A stretch of 64,000 bases of DNA from Sceloporus undulatus (taxonomy: Eukaryota; Chordata; Lepidosauria; Squamata; Phrynosomatidae), in the NCBI RefSeq assembly GCF_019175285.1, contig NC_056527.1:120305273-120369272 (forward strand), written 5' to 3'. How positions within the stretch are numbered: position 1 is the stretch's first letter; every line of letters begins with the position of its first letter. The position numbers were made by a program, and so were the translations under genes. The notes under the pieces were generated by a model, which had not been told where the DNA came from, searched no databases, and worked only from the letters and a program-made list of their open reading frames with translations. Shown here piece by piece: positions 22,601 to 40,424 of the stretch.

Positions 22601-25600
22601 GAAACTCTTCACCACAAATGACACCAAATTAGGAGGCATGATTCCCATTCTTGTTTTCAAACAATCGGATTTAGTTCCCGTTTTGTTTGTTTACTGTGTG
22701 CCCAGTTTTCTTTTCCAAGAGGCTTCTCTGTCGTAGCTGTATTTCTGCTACATTTGTTTTCCCTAATTGAAACGCAATACCTGTAGCCAGGAGGTGTTCC
22801 AGGGCATCCGAATACTGCAAGAGGCGGCAGCTGTAGAGCCAGGCCTGAAGCCGGTAAGAGTTTCCATCTGGATGTTTGGGATCGTTGTAAAATGTCTCTA
22901 GGCTACAACTGCCACTGAATTTGGGATCCAGTATCGCTCCATCTCCAGTAACTTTGTCCAAATAGTGAATATCTGCTTCTGGGAAGTACCGCATACCTGA
23001 AAGGGGTGAAGATTGGAAATGGAAAGCTAGATACCAATGCTCTAGTCATGCCCAAATTCAATTGAAATTGTGCTTGTCAGGATCTGCGATGACTCCATAG
23101 GACCCACATAGCGTCCACATCGCACTCCATTTATCCTAACACCAGTCCAACCTTTTATAAATGAACCAATGCAAGAAAACTGGATCTTCTGTGCTTTTCC
23201 TGTTTTAAAAATATTATCAGTAATACAAACCATTCTGAACCTTCAGGATATCAGAAAGTGAAAAATAAAAAGCAGTGGTGATGGTCCAGACGAAGTTGCA
23301 AGGACCATATTAAAACCGCCTCCTCTGCCGACGTGGTCTTCTTAACATCCACTTGCTCTCAAACACCACTGCTGCCTATATATTTCACCCTCTGATGGTT
23401 CAGAATGGATCAAAGTGCGAGATGAAGGAAGCCTGCGACAATTAGATTAAGTGATTAAAGACTGGGACTAATTTAGAAAGTCCCCTGATCATCTAGGCAT
23501 CAGGAAGCTTCAAGACAGCTATTGAAATTGTGAGTTACCTTAATTATGGCAGCGAGGTGGGCCTCTGACAGTAGGCAGATGGGTTTTGGCATCCTTATTA
23601 GCCTCATGGCCAAGCACAACATACCTCACAACTACGAGCGGAAGGTATGGTAAAACGGGAGTGAAAGGAAAGAGCTACTCATGCAGGACGGATTAGAGAC
23701 TGGGAGTCTAAAACCGTGATGATTGTTCTACTCTTTGTTAGTTACGTTGCCAACCATACATTGGCTGAAGTCATCAGGAATGTTTATGAGTCCCCAGATG
23801 GTTGGGGGCAAATTAGCGTACAGTTGTAAACCGCTTAGACACTGCTCAGACTGTATGAAGCAGTATATAAATGACGCTTGTTTGTTTTGCTTGTTTCAAA
23901 TTAGCTCCACTGCCTGACACTCAATGACAATGATCTACAAAGATTTCCCAATTATGACTCTGCCCCTAGAAGTTAATATACAAAGACACACCCAGTTTCT
24001 CTGCTATTTGCTGAGCCAGTTTGCCTTTGCCGGATCGCAGGTTGCCGTCCACAGTGAAGACCTTGCTGTATTCGCCGAACCTTTTAGTCGTCCTCTCGCC
24101 CAGCATGAAGGCCAGCCAGCCATAGCGAAGGGCACAGCGGGAACTGGCATGGAACCTGGCCTGGCATTTGGAAAACATAGACCTTTGTCAGGCCAAAGGC
24201 TCAGCATTTGAAATACGGATCAAGCGACTCTGGAGCCTGTAGCAGGGAATTTACTCACTTGAGCAGTATTTTTTCAGACAGAAAGAGTCAATTTGTTTCA
24301 TTTGTTTCATCAGAAACTCAATGCAACAGAAGCCCCACCGGTTTTAATTAAGTAATTAAGTAATTAGACTTTTATTTATCTCCCGCTTCTCTGTACAAGG
24401 AATCAAAGCGGCAGACATAACATTCCTGCAATACCTTAAATAAATGACCCACAGCTCCTTCCCCCTTAAGATCACAATTAAACAAGTGACAATTAAAATA
24501 ATCTGTTAACAGATCATAATTAAAATATCATAAGATGAACAATAACAGCAACAACAACTTTCCAAGACGGGCGAAGGCTATAAGCTCCGTTGCTGTGGCC
24601 GGGTTTTCCTATTCAGGAAAGGCCAGATGGAAGAGCTCCGTCTTGTGAGCTGCCCCGGTTGGTTCCCCTGCGCAGAGCGGCGGGATAGAAATACAGCCTG
24701 TCATTACTGTTCTTATGGAATGAACTTGGTTTCATTCAGGACAATAGCATCCCAAACCCACAGAACAGGGATGCCTTCCTTCATGCAGACAACCAAGATG
24801 CAGCCAATGGCACTCCATTCATCAGGGAAAGGCCTTTAAAAAGAGCCATAATGGTCTATGGGGCTCTGGCCTCCTCTGCTATTATGGGGCTATTATTATT
24901 ATGGCCCTAGTATCTGCATTGAACTGTATTGTGTTGATACAGTGGATCTTCTTCTTTGCATTTCTCAATATATATATATATATATATATATTCCTTGCTT
25001 TAGACGTTAGGTTTCTGTTTTGTATTCTGGCTTCTGTTTACTGTATGGCTGTTTTCTGTATCTCATGTTCTTGTCGTAATCCGCTTTGATTCCGTGGGCA
25101 AAAGGCAAAAGGAATAGAAATAGGTTATTGTTATTGTTATTACTAAAAAGGGAGGGAGGGGGAAGAAGCCACTGGAGCTGAGAAGGATTCTGGGGCAAGC
25201 CTTATTCCACTGAGGTCCACCTTTGAGGCTGAAGAGTGAAATCTGCCCAGAGTCTCCCATGAGATTTAAACCCTGGACTTCATCTGCATTCCAGAATTAA
25301 CCCAGTTTCGACGCCGCTTGAACTGCCAAGACTCAGTGCTATGGCATCCTGGGATTTGTAGTTCTGTGTCAGAGCGCCTCTGGAGCCACAACAAACGACA
25401 AATCCCAGGATTCCATGGGACTGAACCTATTATTATTATTACTAGCTAGTATTATCTTAGAGATACGTTTTAATCATGCAATGTTGTTGTTGTTGTTGTT
25501 GTTGTCATTTCAGACCGAGGCCTCTAGTATTATTATTATTATTACTATTACTATTATTACTGTTATTATTAGCCCTTACGATGCAGATCTCTGGGCAAAC

Positions 25601-25878
25601 TTTACGGCGCCCCATAAATCAATGAAATGGCCCTTTGGCCGGGTTCCTTCAGAGGGGACCGCCGTGGCCTCCTTCGCCTTCTCCTAATCTCCTTCTCCCC
25701 CCGAAGAGGAGGAGGAGGCTGAGAAGGCGGGACCTGGAACCTGCTCTCTATTATTCTTATTAGCCCTTCCTTGAGGGGAACCGGAGGGACCCCGTCCTTC
25801 GCTCACCGCCCTCAGGGCGACGGAGCCGGAGCCTCCCCGGCCGGCCCTCAGCAGCAGCAGCGCCGGCGCCAAGGACAT
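16683..25878 (-). CDS. NDUFA10: NADH:ubiquinone oxidoreductase subunit A10, 10 exons
   Basis: Accessory subunit of mitochondrial complex I, matrix side, with a deoxynucleoside-kinase fold. Exons from 5' to 3': 25807-25878, 23992-24160, 22781-22996, 21754-21840, 21140-21261, 20326-20405, 18501-18555, 17651-17736, 17085-17193, 16683-16751. All junctions are GT-AG with matching phases, giving 354 aa (human 355). The amino end [16 protein letters not shown] looks like a mitochondrial presequence. The P-loop-like [13 protein letters not shown] is in exon 2. [15 protein letters not shown] and the terminus GDKWIWLK match the family. The start is the only ATG of the GC-rich first exon and lies 279 bp from the FHIP2B start, so the two share a promoter. 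In human this gene is on 2q37, not beside DMTN. Confidence 0.96.
18945..19475 (-). mobile_element. CR1 LINE, 3' 0.5 kb, in NDUFA10 intron 6
   Basis: The 3' end is at about 18950 ('agaatcatagagttggaaga'). The reverse translation contains [20 protein letters not shown] and the block [12 protein letters not shown], the carboxy end of CR1 ORF2. 5'-truncated. Confidence 0.9.
19960..20200 (-). mobile_element. tRNA-derived ACA-type SINE (reverse)
   Basis: The + strand reads 'ttctgacttatggcaacccc', 'ttccttggcaagatttcttc', 'tgacttgcccagagtcaccc' and 'ggattcgaacccttgtctcc', the reverse complement of the SINE body and B box seen at 712-918. In NDUFA10 intron 6. Confidence 0.88.
23775..23905 (+). mobile_element. 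Probable non-LTR 3' tail
   Basis: 'ttgtaaaccgcttagacact' and 'gaagcagtatataaatgacg' resemble the 3' ends of squamate LINE/SINE copies that finish with short TTG/TTA repeats. In NDUFA10 intron 2. The family is not certain. Confidence 0.45.
24360..24725. mobile_element. Two LINE-type 3' tails in opposite orientation
   Basis: 24365-24420 on the reverse strand reads 'ccgctttgattccttgtaca' followed by 'gagaagcgggagataaataa'. 24640-24715 on the forward strand has 'gagctgccccggttgg' and 'agcggcgggatagaaataca'. Another forward tail of this type is at 25078-25140. They look like 3' ends of 5'-truncated LINEs; clade unknown. Confidence 0.4.
24968..24992. repeat. (TA)n microsatellite
   Basis: About twelve TA units in NDUFA10 intron 1; likely polymorphic. 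TTG and TTA trinucleotide tracts follow at 25119-25141, 25430-25442, 25484-25505 and 25530-25570. Confidence 0.9.
25295..25425. repeat. Diverged foldback MITE
   Basis: 'gctatggcatcctgggattt' with 'gtagttct' at about 25340-25367 is repeated inverted as 'aaatcccaggattccatggg' at 25399-25418. It belongs to the ACTACAACTCCCAG-type elements also seen at 26689-26874, 46276-46495 and 46965-47155. Confidence 0.6.
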
Positions 25879-26157
25879 GATGATGATGGCGACGAGGGCT
25901 CAGGCAGCGCAAATAGACGACTACGGTGACGTCATCAGGAGTCGCCGAATGTCGCCTAAGGACCCTTTTGTCGCCCTCGGGCGATGAGGCCCCGCCCCTT
26001 CGCCTCTGGTTGGCGGGCGGTTTGAGTGACGCGAGGGGCGGGGCCTATCGGGGTCCCGGAAGCGGGCGAGGGGCGGGGCCTCCGTCGCTGGCCAGCCTGC
26101 CTGCTCTCCTTCGGGTCCGTTGGGCTCCTGAGGCGAGAAGGGGCCACTTCCGCCGCC
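25879..26157. promoter_or_regulatory. Bidirectional CpG promoter of NDUFA10 and FHIP2B
   Basis: The two start codons diverge across 279 bp of GC-rich, CpG-rich, TATA-less DNA. A full palindromic CRE, TGACGTCA, is at 25927-25934. GC boxes occur at 25990-25998 (CCCCGCCCC), 26035-26043 and 26070-26080, and an ETS-like CCGGAAG at 26056-26062. A second CRE-like half site TGACG is at 26027. Confidence 0.8.
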
Positions 26158-35093
<8,936 letters not shown>

Positions 35094-36602
35094 CTTTCAT
35101 CCCTTGGCTAAAACCAGAGTCTGCTGGGCAAAGCTTAGCCCATCAGCCATCCAGGAGGATGGGGAGCCTGTGGAGCTCCAGCGTGCCGGCCACCATGTCT
35201 TCCCTGCCTTTCTAGGGAATGTAGCAGATGGCGTTTCCCTTAGAACATTTCTGGCAGCCCCACAGGCTCCCTTACACCTGGGATTGTGGCAGTTGCTTCT
35301 GGGGCAAGTTTCTCTCCATGTGGGAGACCGGATGCAGTCCCTGCTGCCTTGCTTGGTTCCCTCTGGGTGAGCCCCGGCCCCCATCCAAGGAGCCCAAGGC
35401 CTGCATCCTTAGAGGAGGGACCACTTGACGTTTGCTGTCTGCTCCTTCTTGGGGCAAATGGTGTGGCTCTGAACCATCTCAGCCCAGCTCTCCTTTGCCC
35501 CAGAAAGTTATGGAAGTCACTGGACTTGAACCACAGGCAGCCTGGATTCTCCCTGGTCGCCTCAGCTGCTGCCCACCCTGGGCCTTCTTGCACACTTGGA
35601 TTTTCTTCCTGGCTTCAATGGTAGAAAGAGGGGGACTGCAGGAGGAATGGGAAGTGGATTTCTTAAATCTTGAATGGTGTTTGCTTGTGGTGAAGCTGCC
35701 ACTTCATCTTAGTGAAAGAAAGAAACTTTGCAGCAGCCGTGGCTTTGGTTGTGGGACTTGCAGCTCCTCCCTGAAGCCCACCGCATGCTCTCCGCTGCTT
35801 GGGATGGCTGCTTGTGCCTCACTAGTGGGCTGAAGAAAAAAACCAAACTACTTGACCACTCCATGGACGCAGCCAGCAGTTTCAGGGTTATGGACTCCTG
35901 CTCCTTTTTGCACAGTTAGACCCACTACAGTACTTCCCAGCTATAGTAGACCCGCTGGATCAGAGGGAACCCGGTAAGCCAGGACGTAACTGCCATTAAC
36001 TTGGTGGGTTTGCTCTTCCTGGGAGCCTTGACCTTCCTTCTTGTCACTGCTACTCAGGAAGAATGCTTTGTATTTCCTGTTTTTAAATCCTGCCTATCCA
36101 GAAAAGTGTCTGCTGGCTGTTTTCTCGGCAACTGCATCCCAAATGCCACCTTTTGAACAGGGGAGGCACTCGAGAGAGGACTGGGGTGTGGCTGACTCTG
36201 TGCACAGAGACGGGGATTCTTGTCCCAAAGGGCAAGAGCGCAGCATGCAGCTGCCAAGGGGAGTCAAGAGTGTGGTCCATCCGCACCCTGCAGCTTCCTT
36301 GCTTCTGTGCTGGCGGCTACAGAGATGCCCTGCTACTCATATGTGCCCAGAATAAGCCACAAACCTGTTTTAAACATGCCAAGTCTCCACTTTTGGCTCT
36401 GTTTCAGGCCAAGAGTCATTTGGGGCATGGGGGGAGCCCAAGCCATTGACTGCGCCTGCCCCGCTTGTTTTGCTAGGCCTTGATAGAATCCGAAGGGACA
36501 CTGAGGGTCACCTAGTCCAACCCCTGCCAGGCATCTTGCTCATTTTTGTAAGGAAAACAAAGAAAGAGAGAAGCAGAGGGAGAACCAGAGGAAAAATTGC
36601 CC

Positions 36603-36608
36603 TTTATT
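36603..36608 (-). terminator. NUDT18: Candidate poly(A) signal of NUDT18
   Basis: TTTATT on the + strand is AATAAA on the gene strand, 515 bases after the stop at 37123. No closer one was noticed. Confidence 0.5.
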
Positions 36609-36874
36609 TATTAGCTGCCAAGTTTGCTTCCAGCAGGCAGCCAGAAAAGCCAGGAGGATGTGGTATAAAAGTGGCCAGTCAGAGTCCTGGGCCCTCCTGG
36701 TCTTTCCTGCCGTTGGCGCTTGCCTGCAAGTGTCCTGAGGGTCCTGCGCCTTCGGAGAAAGGGGTGCAGAGACCTTGCTGTGTGACGGGGTTTGGGAGAC
36801 ACTACGGAAGTGCCCTGTCTCCCTTGAGGAAAGGAAAGGGCCGCCGTGGGCTCTGGCAGCAGACACTCCATGGC

Positions 36875-36880
36875 AATAAA
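36875..36880 (+). terminator. FHIP2B: Candidate poly(A) signal of FHIP2B
   Basis: AATAAA in 'tggcaataaaagagg'. It lies between the NUDT18 stop and the NUDT18 poly(A) signal on the opposite strand. Confidence 0.4.
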
Positions 36881-37122
36881 AGAGGTTCAGGGGCTAAGAG
36901 GGGGGTGGTCCCAAATGTTCTGGTGGAAACACTCCCTTTGCGGTGGGTGACTTCTTCGTGCAAAAGGGTTGTTCCTGGGGGTTGGAGGGGAGGGGAGTAT
37001 TGGTGCCATCCTTTCCGCTGGTGCAACGCTTGCCCAGCCAGGGGGGTGTCTCAATTGCGACTGCTCAGTGTCCAGGCCAAGGGGCACGATCCGCAGTGGG
37101 GAGGTGGAGGGGGGCAAGAGGC

Positions 37123-38512
37123 CTAGCTGCGCACGGGGACGAAGGCATCCTGGCTGAGCCGCTGGAGGATCTTGCTGCGCAGGGCCGCGTCCTCCACCTT
37201 CCACCAGGCAAAGTCCGGGCTCTGCAGGGCCGGGGGGCTGGCCTTGGGGGGGCGGCCGGCCTCCTCCAGGGTGGCCACTACATTGAAGCAGATGCCGTCG
37301 CTCCGGCCAGGCTCCTTGCCCAGGTGCTGGACCCCCAGCAGGCCCCGGACGCGGGCGGAGGCCTGGCACGGGGCGGGCAGGCACCTCCGCAGCAGGCGGT
37401 GGACCCCCACCAGCAGCCGCTCCCCCAGCTCCGAGGGGGACAGGCCGCTGGCCGCTACGGGCAAGTGGGGCGCCCCGGCCGTGGCCAGCAGCACCCACAG
37501 GTCCCCTCCACTGCCGTTGCCTCCGGTGAAGAGGAGGAGCAGGCGCTGGCAGATCCAGGGGCAAGGGAGCTCCGCCGGCAGGACAGGAGGGTGGCCGGGG
37601 CAGGCCTGGTACTGCAGGCCCAGCTCCATGAGTGGCAGGATGTCCCTGGCCCGCAGGGTGAGGGCCGGCGTCTTGCGGTTCCACCACTGGGCCTGCAGGG
37701 ACTCTCCGTCGGCTTCCTGCAGGGTCTTCAGGGTCCCACCTGGAGAGAAGAAGAAGGGGGCACAGGTTAGGGGCCAGCTGGGGGCCTGGCACGCTCCCTC
37801 TGCAGTCCCTGGGCAGCCCTTGCAACGCGGCCCTTGGCCATGGTGCCCAGGCCCTCCTCTCCCTGCCAGGGACCCACCGGTGGGCCTGGCCAGGAAGACG
37901 AAGCGTATCCAGCCGGGGCCCCTCTCCTCGACGGCCAGCAGGGTCAGGGGCTGGCAGAGGAGGCCCGTCTCCTCCTTGACCTCCCGCCGCAGGGCCTGCA
38001 GCACCGTCTCCCGGGGCTCCATCCGGCCGGCAGGAAGGTACCAGCTCCCATAGCACTCCGGCTTGGCCTCCTGCATCACCAGCACCTCCTTCTGCAGGGA
38101 GAGGAAGGGGGAAAGGGTTGGGACTGCATGGCCCAGCATCCCCTCCTCCCGCGGCCACCTCAGGCCCTGCTCTTGGACTGCAAGGCCCAGCACCCCCTCC
38201 TTCCTCCCACAGCTCTTGGGCCGCCGTGCCCAGCCTGGTGCCCCAGCCCCATGGTCCCCTGCTGGGAGGGGATGCTGGGCCTGGCAGTCCCACCTTCTCG
38301 TTGAGGAGGACAGCCAGGACGATGTAGCAGGTGTTCCTTCGGAGGCGGGCTGGTTCCGGGGGCTCCAGCGGGGCGGAGTCGTACCCCCTCCCGCCAGACC
38401 CGCGATCCGGGCCCAAGGGCCAGCCCTGGCCGCCCAGCACCAGCCGCGCCTCCTCCGACGGGCCCGGCCCCGACCCCGACCCCGCCGCCGCCGCCATCGG
38501 CCCTCTGCTCAT
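37123..38512 (-). CDS. NUDT18: Nudix hydrolase 18 (8-oxo-dGDP/GDP phosphatase, MTH3)
   Basis: Hydrolyses oxidised purine nucleoside diphosphates such as 8-oxo-dGDP to monophosphates, a sanitising step. Exons: 38294-38512, 37878-38091, 37123-37739, phases consistent; 349 aa (human 323). The complete Nudix box GX5EX7REUXEEXGU is coded in exon 2, from the G of PAGRMEPRE through REVKEETGL. The carboxy half (exon 3) has the NUDT18-specific SDGICFNVV and FAWWKVED blocks. The first ATG gives the start MSRGPMAAAAGSGSG; an alternative in-frame ATG is at 38495-38497. The GC-rich amino extension is longer than in human and low in complexity. Located between FHIP2B and REEP4, with HR missing. Confidence 0.94.
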
Positions 38513-38900
38513 GCCCACCAGGGGCCCCCTCGCCGCCGCCGCCGCCGCCTCCGCTTCCGCCCGGCCAGCCCTCTGCACGCGCCCCGGAGCCCTCGCGCCT
38601 TCCTCCTGCTCTCTGCCGCCGCCCGGGGGAGGAGCCAAGAGCTGTCAAGAGGCCGAAGGCCCCAGGGGGGCGGGGCGCTCGCAGGCAGGCAGGCCACGCC
38701 CACGGAGTCAGAGGGTCTCACACCGCGCAGGCGCGTTCGCTCACGACCACGGCGCCTCCCCATTGGCTGCACGGGGAGCGCTCCTGTTCGCTCATTGGGT
38801 GGCTGAAGCTGCGCGCGCTTCGACCCTCCTCTTGCGGAGCGTCACCGATGGGCGGGGCCTTGAGACAACTCTCTCATCGGAGCCAGGGCTGTTGGGGGGA
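38513..38900 (-). promoter_or_regulatory. NUDT18 CpG promoter with CCAAT boxes
   Basis: GC- and CpG-rich, TATA-less. Inverted CCAAT boxes (ATTGG on +) are at 38762-38766 and 38794-38798, about 250-290 bp upstream of the start codon, spaced 32 bp, fitting NF-Y. Confidence 0.55.
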
Positions 38901-39865
38901 GGGCGGGGCCCTGGTGACGTCACCCCTGGCTGTCAAAAGCTGGCTCCTCAGGCGCCAGAAAGGGGCTCCGACTGCAAGGCCCAGCACTCCCCGCCGCCAC
39001 GGGAGGAGGATGATGGGAAGGGTCCCCCAAGGCCCCCCCGGAGCCAGCGAGAGTCGTCAGACTACAGCTCCCATCACCCACATGGCCCTGGCCCTGGAGG
39101 AGGGATTCCCAGAAAGGGGCCTCTGCATGGTCTGGGGATGATGGGAGGCGGTGGCCATGTCAAGTGTGCTTTTTGTGTCTGTTTTGTGCTCTTAATGCTA
39201 ACAAGTCTGCCTTCCTTTGACAATGATGGCGATGATGGGGATATTGGTATCAATCAGCCTCAGAGGATGGCCAATGTGAGTTGCTCTGGTTTTTACAAAC
39301 TCATGCGCAGTGAAGAGAAACCAAAGTCCCTTGAGCAAGTACACACTTCTGAGAAGGACACCTGAAACCACCTGGAGATCATGTCCAATGTGCCTGACAG
39401 CCATGTGAACCCATGCTAAACCCACGGGGTTTGGTTATGCAATAAGCTTCTGAAACAGGCAAGAGATGGCCATGTTCAGTAAAGCCATGTTCAATGCCCA
39501 AATGTGCTTCGTGTGTCTTTTGGAATGGCCAGAAAGGGAAGAACATTTCTGCCGTCTGTCTGGGAAGAATGCCAAAACGTCCTCCATTTTGAGCATGCCT
39601 AAGAAACATGTGTTTAGTATTAATACTTTTTTAAACCAGTACATTTTTTCATGTGTCCTCCATTTAAAAATATGTCCTCCATTTGTGGCTAAATTTTGTC
39701 CTACATTTCCCCCCCTTTGTCCCAGTTTGGAGGCTGACAGTTATGGCAACGCTACCTTTCCCTGCTTTCGCTGACCTGGTGACACAGTGTTGGCTACGAA
39801 GGGACCATGAAGGAAATTAAAGGCACGTAAATAGCCCTCTCCCAGTCAAGCAGCCAAAGCCACGC
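38901..39865. other. NUDT18-REEP4 intergenic DNA
   Basis: No exon is seen. The stretch holds a repeat-like part (39600-39760, reverse relative of 10900-11080) and a scrap of 'actacagctcccatcaccca' type at 39062-39081. The gene HR, which separates NUDT18 and REEP4 in human, is not here; the gap is far too small for it. Confidence 0.6.
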
Positions 39866-39881
39866 TACAAGAGAAAATGTG

Positions 39882-39887
39882 TTTATT
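39882..39887 (-). terminator. REEP4: Candidate poly(A) signal of REEP4
   Basis: TTTATT on +, AATAAA on the gene strand, 538 bases after the stop codon at 40425. Confidence 0.55.
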
Positions 39888-40424
39888 TAAAAGAACATTA
39901 GAAAGGCACTTGGTGTCTCAGTCATGGAGGGTCTTCAAGCAGGAGCCAGGCTAGTGTTCCCAGAGACAGACACGGGGGGAATGGGATCGTCTGGAAGGGG
40001 CCAGAGGCCCTCCGTTTTCTCTTTGGCTTCCCATCGGCTGCACCCCAAAACCAGGGGCAGGGAGGGTCCCTTCAGGGGAGCAAAGCCAGTCCTTGGGCTT
40101 TTCCTGCTCTCTGAAAAGGCAAGTCGTTTTAATGGCTCAGTGCGCTTGGAACCTGAGGGAGAACACGGAAAAGCCGGTCCGACGAAAGGCACCGCGGTCT
40201 GAGCTGGGCAGCCTGGCCCCTGGGAAGCCTGCTGGGTCTTCTCCTCCCGGAGGAGGAGGTTCCCAAGAGGCCAGAGAGACGGGGGGGGGGGGGAGCGCTT
40301 GCCACAAGGGCTTCCCTCCACCAACAAAACCGGCAACAAACTTTTAAACAAAAGACCCAAAGGGCATTCCCAGCTCTGAAAACAGGTCCCAGACATGTGT
40401 CAACGCTGCTTCTCTGCAGGCGGC

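Larger units (their letters stand above)
35094..36900 (+). other. FHIP2B: FHIP2B 3' UTR
   Basis: From the stop at 35091-35093 no coding block is seen, and the first clear forward poly(A) signal noted is AATAAA at 36875-36880. This would place the FHIP2B end about 290 bases inside the NUDT18 transcript on the other strand. A shorter UTR is possible. A CR1-like scrap ('gggtcacctagtccaacccc') is at about 36507-36526. Confidence 0.5.

Noticed and set aside
36887-38638. A 583-codon reverse open frame
   Set aside because: It merely runs NUDT18 exon 1 through its introns; Nudix box phases and splice sites show the true three-exon gene.
39215-39290. C/D-box snoRNA suggested by 'gatgatggggatattgg'
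   Set aside because: C-box-like TGATG repeats are present, but no proper D box with terminal stem was found at the right spacing.
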